The position numbers and the translations under genes are program-made. The notes beneath the pieces are model-generated. The model did no database searches. It was given only the letters and a program-made list of their open reading frames with translations, and was not told the DNA's origin. Of a stretch of 64,000 nt of DNA, positions 33,655-45,059 are shown piece after piece. Origin of the DNA: Girardinichthys multiradiatus (Eukaryota; Chordata; Actinopteri; Cyprinodontiformes; Goodeidae); contig NC_061804.1 of assembly GCF_021462225.1 (NCBI RefSeq), positions 14,938,005 to 15,002,004 of the forward strand. Direction: 5' to 3'. The number at the start of each line of letters is the position of its first letter. Within the stretch, counting starts at the first letter, position 1.

Positions 33655-34456
33655 TTCAGGAAACCCCCATATCCAAATGTGGACCGATTGGTCTAGGTAC
33701 ACAAACATGTCCTTATTTTTATTTAGCTCTCTATAATTCCAAACAACGAGAAGTAGCTAATTTAATAAATAAAAGGCTACAGTTTATATGCAAAGACAAC
33801 ATATTTGATCCAGAAGGGAGATATGTAATTATTAACATAAACAACAAAGACTGTGTCGCTAAAATATACAATCCAACTGATTATAACTCCAAATTTATCA
33901 TAGTCTCTGTTCTGCCTTTTTAACTCAGACTGGCAAAGAATTTGTGGTGGGAGGAGATTCTAACCTCACTCTAAACACAGAGCTAATCAGACTCAGCAGA
34001 TAATCTGCATTTTGTAAGTTGCAGTCAGTTAGTACGTTAAAGCAGTATATAAAGGATTTTGGTCTGTGTGATGCCTGGCATCTCACCCATCAGATAAGGA
34101 GTTAAAATTTTTTCACCTGTCCACTACTAATCCTTTATAGACTTTCCAAGTAACTCTGTTATGGAGGTATATGAGGTCCACATTCATCTGAGTTCCTTAT
34201 GCGACCTTGCACCAATAACAATGATGAAAAAACACAAACACCAGCTGTAAAACTTTGGTGGTTTAACCCAACATCAGTTCAAAATGAAGATTTTGAGAGA
34301 GATGGGACCAATAAAAAAAAAAAAAAAAATGTAATATCTCTTTTGGTGTCTTCTTTGAGGCAGCAATGGTTCATTAGACTATTGCAACATTCAAAATAAA
34401 TCCGGGTTAATTGTTTCATTAAATGTGGAAAGGGTTTTTCAGAAGGTTAATTAAAA

Positions 34457-34522
<66 letters not shown>

Positions 34523-34820
34523 CAAGGATATAGCTCACCCAATCCTTGTGAAAAACAAATACTGGATTTCTCAGATCTTCAGTCTTGTAAAAGGCACCAG
34601 ACAGAGTTGTCCACTCTCCCCGTCTCTGTTTACTATATATAACCACTGGTGACTGCAATTCTTCAAAGCAAAAATACATATGGAATTCAAATAGCTAAAT
34701 CAAAAAGATAACATATGACAGCATAAAATCAATCAACAAACTAATTAGCTGGAGCCAAATCCTTCAACTCATGATGCTGGTATTTTTTAGAGCCCATAAC
34801 TTAAAATACACACACAAAAT
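33655..34820 (+). mobile_element. L1-like LINE remnant
   Basis: The plus strand encodes traces of an L1-group endonuclease: 'VANLINKRLQFICKDN', 'DPEGRYVIININ', and later a frame-shifted 'GGDSNLTLN'-like segment near 33950. About 600 bp further on, 'TRQSCPLSPSLFTIY' (near 34600) matches the RT segment with the conserved PLSP. Long deletions and stops separate these. An (A)n run (34312-34329) and an (AT)n array (34460-34521) lie inside. The copy is dead. Confidence 0.7.
34460..34521 (+). repeat. (AT)n microsatellite
   Basis: About 31 uninterrupted AT units inside the L1-like remnant. The array is self-complementary and could extrude as a cruciform. Confidence 0.97.
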
Positions 34821-34879
34821 TCATGTTTTCAGTTTTTTCAGGTAATGTACTCGTACTCGTCGTACTCATCATCTTCCGC

Positions 34880-36625
34880 TTATCCGGGACCGGGTCGCGG
34901 GGGCAGCAGACTCAGCAGAGACGCCCAGACGTCCCTCTCCCCAGACACCTCCTCCAGCTCCTCCGGGTGGAGCCCAAGGCGTTCCCAGGCCAGCCGAGAG
35001 ACATAGTCCCTCCAGCGTGTCCTGGGCCGTGTCCTGGGCCTCCTCCCGGTGGGACGTGCCTGGAACACCTCCCGAGGAAGGCGTCCAGGAAGCATCTGGT
35101 ATAGATGCCCGAGCCACCTCAACTGGCTCCTCTCGATGTGGAGGAGCAGCGGTTCTACTCCGAGCCCCTCCCGGATAGCCGAGCTCCTCACCCTATCTCT
35201 AAGGGAGTGCCCGGCCACCTTACGGAGGAAGCTCATTTCAGCCGCTTGTATCTGGGATCTCGTTCTTTCGGTCATGACCCAAAGTTCATGGCCATAGGTG
35301 AGGGTAGGATCGTAGACCGACCGGTAAATTGAGAGCTTTGCTTTTCGGCTCAGCTCTTTCTTCACCACAACGGACCGGCACAGTGCCCCCATTACTGTGG
35401 CAGCCGCACCAATCCGTCTGTCGATCTCCCGCTCCATTTTTCCCTCACTCGTGAACAAGACCCCGAGAGACTTAAACTCCTCCACTTGAGGCAGCAACTC
35501 CCCTCCAACCTGAAGAGGACAAACTACCCTTTTCTGGTCGAGTACCATGGCCTTGGACTTGGATTAGATGATCTTCATCCCAGCCGCTTCACACTCGGCT
35601 GCGAACCGCCCCAGCGCATGCTGTAGGTCTTGGCTAGAGGGGGCCAGCAGGACCACGTCATCTGCAAAAAGAAGAGACGAAATCCACTGGTCCCCAAACC
35701 AGACCCCCTCCGGCCCTTGGCTGTATCTAGAAATCCTGTCCATAAAAGTTATGAACAGGACCGGTGACAAAGGGCAGCCCTGCCGGTGTCCAACATGCAC
35801 CGGGAACAGGTCCGACTTAGTGCCGGCAATGCGGACCAAACTCCTGCTCCGCTCGTACAGGGACCGGATGGCCCCTAATAAAGGGCCCCCGATTCCATAC
35901 TCCTGGAGCACCCCCCACAGGGCATCACGAGGGACACAGTCAAATGCCTTCTCCAGGTCCACAAAACACATGTGAACCGGTTGGGCAAACTCCCATGAAC
36001 CCTCGAGCAACCTGTAGAGGGTATAGAGCTGGTCCAGTGTTCCACGGCCGGGACAAAAACCACACTGCTCCTCCTGAAGCCGAGGTTCGACTATCAACCG
36101 GACTCTCCTCTCCAATACCCTGGCGTAGGCCTTACCAGGGAGGCTGAGGAGTGTGATCCTCTTGTAGTTGGAACACACCCTCCGGTCCCCCTTCTTATGA
36201 AGGGGGATCACCACCCCAGTCTGCCAGTCCAGAGGCACTGTCCCCGACCGCCACGCAATGTTGAAGAGGCGTGTCAACCATGACAGCCCAACAACATCCA
36301 GAGATTTGAGGTACTCAGGGCGGATCTCATCCACCCCCGAAGCCTTGCCACCGCGGAGCTTTTTAACCACCTCAGTGACTTCAGCCTGGGTGATGAAAGA
36401 GTCCAACCCTGAGTCCCCAGCCTCTGTTTCCACCACGGAATGTGGGATGGCAGGATTGAAGAGATCCTCGAAGTACTCCTTCCACCGCCCAATAATGTCC
36501 TCAGTCGGGGTCAGCAGCCTCCAACCCCCACTATAAACAGTGTTGGTGAAGCACTGCTTCCCCCTCCTGAGGCGCCGGACGGTTTGCCAGGATCGCTTCG
36601 AGGCCAACCGGTAGTCCTTCTCCAT
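34880..36625 (-). pseudogene. Rex3 reverse transcriptase
   Basis: The RT palm motifs run in order: 'VIPLHKKGDRRVCSNYKRI', motif A 'MCFVDLEKAFDCVPRD', motif B 'HVGHRQGCPLSPVLF' and motif C 'LLFADDVVLLAPS' with both Asp residues intact. A stop codon at 35564-35566 follows 'EAAGMKII'. The frame then continues in phase through 'FKSLGVLFTSEG' and a C-terminal region with 'SQLRWLGHLYQMLPGRLPR' to 34880. Apart from that nonsense codon, the RT is readable over more than 570 codons. A frameshift near 36650 separates it from the upstream part. Confidence 0.9.
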
Positions 36626-36863
36626 GGCCTCACCGAACTCCTCCCAGGCTCGAGTTTTTGCCTCTACCCGTCAGCTGCCTCAGGAGTCACACAAGCCAAC
36701 CACAGCCAATAGGACTCCTTCTTCAGCTTGATAGCATCCCTTACTGCCGGTGTCCACCACCGGGTTCTGGGATTGCCGCCGCGACAGGCACCGCAGACCT
36801 CACGGCCGCAGCTACGGGCAGCAGCATCGACAATAAATGCGGAGAACATGGTCCACTCAGACG

Positions 36864-38010
36864 CTATGTCTCCGGGATCTGGTCAAAGCTCTCCCGGAGG
36901 TGGGAGTTGAATACATCCCTGGCCGAGGGCTCCGCCAGGTGTTCCCAGCATACCCTCACTATGCGCTTGGGCCTGCCAAGTCTGTCCAGCATTCTCTTCC
37001 TCCAGCGGATCAAACTCACCACCAGGTGGTGATCAGTGGACAGCTCAGCCTCTCTCTTCACCCGAGTGTCCAAAACATGCGGCCGAAGGTCTGATGATAC
37101 GACAACAAAGTCGATCATCGACCTTCTGCCTAGGGTGTCCTGGTGCCAAGTGCACTGATGGACACCCTTATGTTTGAACATGGTTTTCATTATGGACAAT
37201 CCGTGACTAGCACAGAAGTCCAATAACAAAACACCACTCGGATTCAGATCGTGGGAGGCCATTCCTCCCAATCACGCCTCTCCAGGTGTCACTGTCATTT
37301 CCCACGTGGGCGTTGAAGTCCCCCAGCAGAATAATGGAGTCCCCGGGAGGGGCACTATCCAGCACCCCCGACAGGGACACCAAGAAGGCCGGGTATTCCG
37401 CACTACCGCTCAGCCCGTAGGCCGAGACAACAGTAAGAGACCTATCCCCAACCCGAAGGCGCAGGGATACGACCCTCTCATCCACTGGGGTAAACCCCAA
37501 CACGAGACAGCTGAGCTGGGGGGCAACAAGCAAACCCACACCAGCCCGCCGCCTCTCCCCGTGGGCCACTCCAGAGTAGAAGAGAGTCCAACCCCTCTCA
37601 AGGAGATGGGTTCCAGAGCCCACACTGTGCGTGGAGGCGAGCTCGACTATTTCTGGTCTATATCTCTCGACCTTTCGCACAGGCTCAGGCTCCTTCCCCC
37701 CCAGCGTGGTGACATTCCACGTCCCTAGAGCCAGCCTAAGCATCCAGGGATCGGGCCGCTGAGGTCTCCACCTTTGTCTGCCACCCAATCCTCTTTGCAC
37801 CGGTCCCTCACGGTTCCCCCTAAAGGGGGTGGGCCCACTGGGGGATGGCCTCTTATCTCTCGTTCGGGCTTGGCCCGGCCGGGTCCCGCGAGGAGCAACC
37901 CGGCCACCAGGCGCTCTCCAGCGAGTCCCGACCCCAGGCTTGGCTCCAGGGTGGGACCCCGGCTCCGCCGTACCGGGCGACGTCACCTGCCTCGATATTT
38001 TCGTCCTCAT
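36864..38010 (-). pseudogene. Rex3 endonuclease region
   Basis: Apurinic-type endonuclease of the RTE clade. It begins with '[13 protein letters not shown]' (Asn motif), then '[17 protein letters not shown]', '[14 protein letters not shown]' (catalytic Asp-Asn) and, after a frame change near 37207-37271, 'SMIDFVVVSSDLRP' and 'ELSTDHHLVVSLI' (Asp-His). The Glu usually expected near 'VELAST' is not certain. The proline- and glycine-rich N-terminus (37800-38010) is typical of the GC-rich Rex3 5' end. Confidence 0.85.
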
Positions 38011-38224
38011 GAGGGATTCTTCAGGTAAGGATTTTGATTAAAGGTTTCTTTGTATGAAATTATGTAATTAAGTGCCTTCTGGGTCATTTTTTGTTCATGC
38101 TAAAGGACTGTGACTAAGATTGTAAATTCAGTCCAGTTGGAACATTTTCTATAATATTCAAGAAAAAGTATGCTGAAATTAAGCACAGTTTTGAACTATC
38201 TAAAACAAAACTTGGAATCATCTT

Positions 38225-38405
38225 GACAGTGTTGGTCATGGCTTGGGGTAGAGCCATGACCATGTAAGGAGGCTTCAGACCAGCTGTCCCTGGTTTGAGT
38301 CCTGACTCTAGCGAGCTGTGCTGCATGTCTTCTGCCTCTCTTCATCCCACTGCCTACTGTCAAATAACAGAAATAAAGGCCACTAGTGCTGCAAAACAAT
38401 CTTAA
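38225..38405 (+). mobile_element. tRNA-derived SINE, same family as 6449-6631
   Basis: It has a B-box-like 'ggtttgagtcctga' near 38294, a middle part 'gctgcatgtcttctgcctctc', and the end 'aataaaggccactagtgctgc'. The last matches the minus-strand end of the SINE at 6449-6631. It ends in an A-rich stretch (38402-38422). The 5' head is more diverged than the 3' half. Confidence 0.65.
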
Positions 38406-38424
38406 AAAAATAAAAATAAAAATA

Positions 38425-41330
38425 CTTCATTATGTTGATAATGGGGAAAGCCAGAAAAATTTTTAGTTTTGCAGTTATTGTAAACTTCAGTGTTTAATTT
38501 TGTAACTGTCTGTATTATGTTATTATCCATTCACAGTGATTAACCCCTGAGAGATTATGACACTGTTTTATTTGCCCTGCGATGTTTCTAAGACAATTAG
38601 AAAAGGTTTTTTTAAAAACGTTGATAATTGTACTGTGAAAGAGAAACTTACTTATATACATGCAATATACAGTTCACTGGAACAATAATTCAATTTCAAA
38701 AAGTGTAATTTAATTTCAGAGCCTGGCATAATTAAGGAGCTGCACAAGGACACTCAGGTGGGGTTGGGAGGACAAAAGAGCATATGAATGAAAACAATTC
38801 TCTACTAGAATGTTTAATTCCGATTAATTAAGATTTAATCAAAAGAAACGGATGAGAGATTGTTTTGTGATGTACCGAAACATTGACACAAGATTCTATT
38901 TCAGTACCTTTTGAAAGATTACTTGCTCAAAGAGACCATAAGAAAGGGTTGTCCAAGGCTTTAAATCTTAGCATATTCTTAGGTTTTCTGGGTCACACTC
39001 ACATTTTATAGGCCTGAACACACATCCTATTTGCATTATCATATTAACATAGTATATTATTAATAGTGTAAGAATAATCAGTTATATAATTTAAACAGCT
39101 GTGAGGGATTTTTTTTTCACTTCATTAGAAGACAAATAGACTGACGCACAGAAACAACAACTAATCCTGTACAATGAATAATGTGAGGAGATGAGCTAGC
39201 TTCCTGGTGAGAAATTGTGGTTTTGCATCTTTTTCTCTCATATGGTCACTCATGCACTGAGGGAAGACAGAGAGAAGAGTAAAGTAAGCTCCATGCCTAA
39301 TTTACAGATGATTTCCCCCATTAATCTGCAGTGAACAGATGTTGTTAATACATTTTACTTTCTAACCTCCTGTTGTTGCAGCTGTTGGAGGTTGGGATGG
39401 GGAACCTTAATTGTAAATAAATGCATGAACACAGTTGCATATGTGGGTGTGCAATCACATCTGTTCGTGTGAGTTTGTTTGCACGTGTTTTGTTAAAAAA
39501 TATTGTGGTCTTGAGGCAAAGGAACAGGTGGAAATTAAGGTGAGACAAGCACAGCAAGCAAAGCAGGTAACAGCCCTTGCAACTGCAACATCTTCAGGAT
39601 GTAACCAGACTCTATCTCTGATATATTCCATACAAACAGGTGCAGGGGAATGTACAAGGTTTTAGATCTTGTGGTGGTCAAACTCATAACCAATGACATA
39701 AAAACTGAAAGTATTCTAACCTTTTGTGATCTGTAAACCAAACAATCGTTCTCAATAAAAAAAAAGAAGATGCTAAAAAAAGGCATAAAAATACAGTTTC
39801 ACTTGTTGGCAATATATTACAGTAAATTACATGTCACCCAAGTTAAACCAAGGAGCTGAACTTGATTCGTGATTCAAAGGCAATTTAAACTAGACTCACA
39901 ATGTAACCAATGTTATTTTGACATTTCTCCAAACACAGTACAATTTACGTCTTGTAAAGTTGAGCAAACACACCTCCCCCATTTGTTAATTTCTCATTAT
40001 CTTCAAAAAATATAACCTGGTTATTATTAAAAAAAAAACAGCAGGTGGCTCTGGTTTTAAAAATGCAAAGAAATTAGTAGCACATAAGGGACACAATACT
40101 AAATGGGAAAACCTTTATCAGTTGCAGAAATGTTGAGAAGATTTACCATACAAACTCACATACACTAGAGGTTCATTCAAATGCATTTAACAATACAGGT
40201 ATTTGCAGTTATCTAAAGGAGCTGATAGTAGACTGTGTTAAATGGTATTATTTGTATGTCAAACTCTTCTTTACCTATATGTAAAGTCAGGTGCTGAACT
40301 GAACTGAAAAAATCTAGAACTAAAGCGTGAAATCTTGTGATGTTCATGCCAAGATTTATTTTTAAAGGTAATTACAATCAACAGAGCAGGTAAATATATG
40401 CATGGTTATGCTATCCGTGTTCGAGCTAGTGATGAATTAAAGGCTCATAAGGATATATGGGTTCATTTCACTCTTCCATATTAGAGCATTATTTTGCATG
40501 TATGTGGGGTCATCAACAAGTTATCAGGTTACTTATTTAAGTGCTTTAGATCACAACGTGTCCTATAAAGTGGGGGTTTCGGAATCAACATATAATTCAT
40601 AGCAAATCACTGAGAATAGTTTACAGCCTCCCTGGCCCTGACACAAAACTCAAAAGTCCTTCCTTTTTCTGATCATTGAACTTAGCGAACTTCTACTATT
40701 TAGGCTACTCATAACTTTTCGAAATCAAAGTTGTTTCTGAGGGGTCAAGATTCAAAGTTTTCTATTTTCAAAATCAGTGAGGGGTTCAAAAGTGAAACCA
40801 AATGAAACAAAGATGCTTTAAGACACTGTTGTATTCAAAAGTGCAATTGTTTACAGAGTATTGGGTAAACTTTTCATTCAAGCAGCTCTAAAAAGAGCAA
40901 GAAACTGGTGGTGGCTGGACAATACTTACTTTTTTCAAGTTTTGTGACTTGGCAAAACAGCAAATTGACCCTTAGCCAAATTCAGTACATCCCCAAAAAG
41001 GTGAAAACATTACAGTAAAAGTCTTCTGTTTTAATTTTTTGGTGCTTTTAACCTCTCCCTGTGCTGGGACATTCTAGATCAGAAAATATTGGCAACCTTT
41101 TATAAATCTTTTAGTGATGGTAAAAATCTTAATTCTTTAAGGCAGAGGATCCCAACCACCTGTCCCCAGATCGGTACGGTCAACATTGGTTGAAAATATT
41201 GTTCTGTGCAGTTCCTAAGCTCTGTGGGCCTGTCTGTAGTTAAATGAAGCCTCGAAGCAAAAACAATAAAGAAAAGCCTTTTAATAATCGAATCACTCGA
41301 ATTACTCAATGAATCGATTCCGCCCTAGTC
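38425..41330. other. No gene recognised
   Basis: AT-rich, unique-looking sequence. Short frames near 39435-39665 and elsewhere have no recognisable domain. No repeat family is identified. Confidence 0.5.
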
Positions 41331-41334
41331 AAGA

Positions 41335-42310
41335 TAAGAGACAGCAAGGAAGTGTCCAGGAAGAAGCTGAAGAGCAATGAAGTTGTGTGGTCAGGGATGA
41401 AGAAGATCACAGGCTTCAAGCAGAATGAGGATCAGAAAGATGGAACTATGTACAGACCTCAGCATCCACCTCTCTAGCCTACAGCCAAACAGATATCCCA
41501 CCCTCCTTAGACCCAAAGCTTTCCTGTCACACCTCAATGTTTTATACAACCCCTGGCAAAAATCATGGAATCACCAGTCTCTGAGGATGTTCCTTCAGGT
41601 GTTGAATTCTGTAGAAAAAAAAACAGATAACAGACATGACAAAAAACTAAAGGCATTTCAAATGGCAACTTTCTGGCTTCAAGAAATACTAAAAGAAGTC
41701 ACGAAAAATAATTGTGGTAGCCAGTAACACTTAAATTTTTAGAACAAGCACAGGGAATAAATTATGGAATCACTCAATTTTGAGGAAAGAAATATGGAAT
41801 CACCCTGCAAATTGTCATTACAAACATTAATACCTGCATCAGATTAAATCTGCTCGTTAGTGTCCAGGTAAAAAGGAGTGATCACACCTTGGAGAGCTGC
41901 TGCAACAAGTGATTCCATGATTTTTGCCAAGGGTTGTATTCCACCTTGACTATGGACCCTTCTGCCTCTTCATGTCTGTAGAAAAAATCTTTAGAAAAAT
42001 CAGAAGCTGCTGATCCTCCTTTTGCCTGTGTGTCTCTAGAAGTCAGGTGAAGAGGCAGCTGGGGTAACTAAACAGGAATAAGACTGCAGGACCAGATGGT
42101 GTCAGCCCTAGAGGCCTGAAGACGTGTGCAGAGCAGCTCTGTGGCTTGATTTCACAAGTGAATTTAAGAAAAGTCAGCCTAATTTGCTTTGGAGAAATTC
42201 CAGAAGACTCGATCAGAGACTACCTAAAAAACAGATCACAGTTTGTGAGACTGAAGGGTTGTGTCTAACCAGGTGGTTAGCAGCACATGAGCACCATAGG
42301 GGATTGTTCT
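41335..42310 (+). pseudogene. Decayed LINE reverse-transcriptase remnant
   Basis: Outside the MITE at 41547-41936, the plus strand retains RT traces. Codons near 42080-42115 read as 'AGPDGVSPRGLKTCAEQL', a typical LINE RT entry motif. Near 42235-42260 the DNA reads as 'SQFVRLKGCV', which precedes the TGAPQG-type motif in fish LINEs. Frames shift several times and both ends are indistinct. It is probably an I/jockey-group element. Confidence 0.55.
41547..41936. mobile_element. Internally deleted Tc1-type element (MITE), 390 bp
   Basis: The ends 'caacccctggcaaaaatcat' and 'atgatttttgccaagggttg' are near-perfect inverted repeats flanked by TA (41545-41546 and 41937-41938). Further inward 'ggaatcac' recurs. 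No transposase is encoded, so the element needed a related transposase in trans. It was inserted into an older LINE remnant. Confidence 0.88.
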
Positions 42311-44090
42311 CTCAGCATTCTTTTTCAGGTCATGCTTTTTAAAAAAATCTTTTAATTTGTATCTTTTAATTTAATCTGTGTCCAAAAGCAGAGTTAAAAA
42401 AAATATATTTATCCTTTTTAATTTAGTTTAGTTGACTTTAAAAAAAGATGATGGATATGGCCTACAGTTAGCATTCAGTAAATCTCTGTTTTGCTGTAGT
42501 TGTCTCACGAATCCTTCCAAAGGCATTTCCAACCTTTGATCTGAAAGGGTATAGGTTAATCATACTGAAATCTCCTTGGCTCTGTTTGTCCTGCTAAAGA
42601 GTTAATTGGATATTAGTCCTTGAAGTTTACACTAATTAACTAAATTAGAAGAATCAAATTCGTTAGACGAGATCCAGGCATTGCCTGGTAATAGGGATTC
42701 TCTAAGTGCCTTAAGGGCAAGCACCTAATTTTCTGTACAGTCTAACTAGGTGTGAGCTACCGAATGACACACAACTGATTACTGAGCAGTCAAGCCTTGT
42801 TTTATGATCACAATTAGTGGGGGCTGTTACCAAAAGATCCAGTGTGGACTCATCTAAAGTATGCCAGGACATCCTCTAAATATGCACTAATTAGATGCAG
42901 TGAGTGACGCAAAGAGAACAGTTTGAGGCCTCATTTTGCTGCATGTTTACATTCATTTGATTGTTAGGTATTCCATCCATTGTTTCCATGCTGCGTATAT
43001 ACAGTGTTTGTAAAACATGGACAAATAAGAGCATTAGTTCCTGCCTGTATTGACCTCTCATAAATTTATCTTGTTATGCTTTCATTGTGTTTAACAAAAC
43101 ACATGCAAACAACCAATGTTACTTGGTTTGCAAGATTTTTAAAGTAAAATATGCACTTTATTGCACAACTAAGTATTTACAGAACAGTTTAGAGATTGAC
43201 AGATACTGTCAACTTCTGCACTGCGATCTGTATCATAACAGCCCATTTATTAAAAAGGAAAGAAAAACAATAGAGAAAGGGCAGACTTCATTGCCATTCT
43301 GAACAGCAAGGGACCACAATCATCTGTGCATGCTGACAGCTAGGCCAGTGAAGCTGCCAGCAGAATACTGGATGATAATGACTGGCCCATTAGGAAACCC
43401 GTCTAAAGGTACCAAATTGTGCCACTGTAATAGACTGAAAAACAGAAAGCCTGCTCAGTCAGTAATAGAAGCTTTGCTGCACTGGCAACAGTCTGTGTGT
43501 ACAAATGAGTATTTAGCATATGCCTATATGAGTCAGTAGATGTTATTTTTAGGCTGGGGGTCCTTTTAAACCTAACAACATTTGCAAATATTAGATCTGT
43601 TACTATTTTGATATTTTATTGCTTGAATTAACTATTACAATTAATGCTTTATGATACCTCAGAAGCACTTTGGCCAGATATTCTAATTTGCAAAAATGTG
43701 TTTACCTTTGGAGTGTATACTGGAGCATGTTACGTTTGTGCCCATAGTACAACGCTATGTCTGCATGAGTCAAAAATAAAGTTTGCTGTCATTTTGTCTT
43801 TTCATTAATGGTTTCTAAGTATATTGAAAAGGGGTCTGCATTGTGGGCAGTTTTTATGACTACTGTTTGCAGCAACAAGTTAGCCAGATGTCCTCTAGTT
43901 GTTCTCCTCATATTTTCTTTGGCTACCCCGGCATTCTCTTACTATCAAACACATGCATTTGATGAATCTGCATCTTTCTTTAATATCAAATGTCTGTCCA
44001 AATTGTCTGGAGTCAGTCTGCTTGGTGTTCACTAGAGTTTAATGGGTTGCCATTGGAGTCCTCTTTCACTTCCTCATGATGACATCATGT
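42310..44090. other. No gene recognised
   Basis: AT-rich sequence with scattered short frames (for example 43330-43539) without known domains. No mobile element is recognised. Confidence 0.5.
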
Positions 44091-44096
44091 AGCTGG

Positions 44097-45051
44097 TGTT
44101 TGTTAGAGACCTTGCACTACTCCACCTTCACCCAGCACCTTTACCCTTAGTTTCTTTAGCAAGGCAGTTGTCATTTTGGAGGTTTGTTTGGGGTCGTTAT
44201 CATGTTGGAATACTGCCCTGTGGCCTAATTTTTGAAGGGAGGGGCTTACACTCTGCTTCAATATGTCACAGTACATGTTGGCATTCCTGGTTCCCTCGAT
44301 TAACTGTAGCTCTCCATGGTCGGCAGCACTCATGCAGCACCAAACCATGACACTCCTGCCACCATGCTTCACTGTAAGCAAGACACACTTGACTTTGTAG
44401 TCCTCACCTAGTTGCAGCCACACACATTTGACACCATCTGAACCAAGTATGACCAATTTGATGCAGTGTGTGGCATATGTGACAGGCACTGACAGGCTGA
44501 CCCCCCTCCCCTTCAACCTCTGCAGCAATCCTGGCAATATTCATACGTTTATTTTCAAAAGATAACCTCATGAGATGATGTTGAGCGCTTGCACTCAACT
44601 TCTTTGGCTGACCATGGTGAGGCCTGTTCTGAGTGGAACCTGTACTGTGAACACTGTATCATCTTGGCCATCCTGCTGCATTTCAGTTTCAGGGTGTTGG
44701 CAATCTTCCTATAGTCCAGGCCATATTTAAGTGGAACAACAGTTTTTTTTTTCAGATCCTCAGAAAGTTCTTTGCCATGAGGTACCATGTTGAACTTCCA
44801 GTATGAGAGTGTGTGAGGGCACTAACACTAATTTAACACACCTGCTCCCATTCACACCTCATCCTAGTGGTTTAGACATTAATGGTTGTGTTTTTGTTTT
44901 GAAGAGACAGCAAATTTACACTTTTATACAAGCTGTACAATGACTACGTTAAATTGCATCAACGCGTCATTTCTTCAGTGTTGTCCCTCGAAAAGATACA
45001 ATAAATTATTTACAAAAATGTGACAGGTGTACTCACTTTTGTGAGATACTG
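44097..45051 (-). mobile_element. Truncated, decayed Tc1-like transposon
   Basis: The right end (to 45051) is a Tc1-type terminal repeat that reads 'cagtatctcacaaaagtgag' on the minus strand. The transposase on the minus strand is broken into several frames. N-terminal traces lie at 44555-44788 ('MVPHGKELSEDLKKK', a helix-turn-helix region). The catalytic half at 44103-44537 has 'HGGRSVMVWCCM' and the second Asp in 'FQHDNDPKQTSK'. The final Glu region and the left terminal repeat are missing. Confidence 0.82.
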
Positions 45052-45059
45052 TTGTGCAT

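Larger units (their letters stand above)
34855..38020 (-). mobile_element. Rex3 (RTE-clade) LINE, near full length
   Basis: On the minus strand it has endonuclease, reverse transcriptase and a C-terminal region. It ends in a short GATGATGAGTACGA-like 3' tail at about 34855-34880. The bases cggtgacaaagggcagccct near 35762 and the 'accccagtctgcca' segment near 36214 match, as I recall them, the standard fish Rex3 PCR primers at the expected ~0.5-kb spacing. The 3.2-kb length is close to a full Rex3. GC content is well above the flanks. A nonsense codon and frameshifts show this copy is inactive. Confidence 0.92.

Noticed and set aside
34460..34521. Functional inverted repeat or replication origin at the AT array
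   Set aside because: A simple (AT)n run explains the self-complementarity.
35568..38028. Several plus-strand frames opposite Rex3
   Set aside because: GC-rich antisense shadows of Rex3 coding, without domains of their own.
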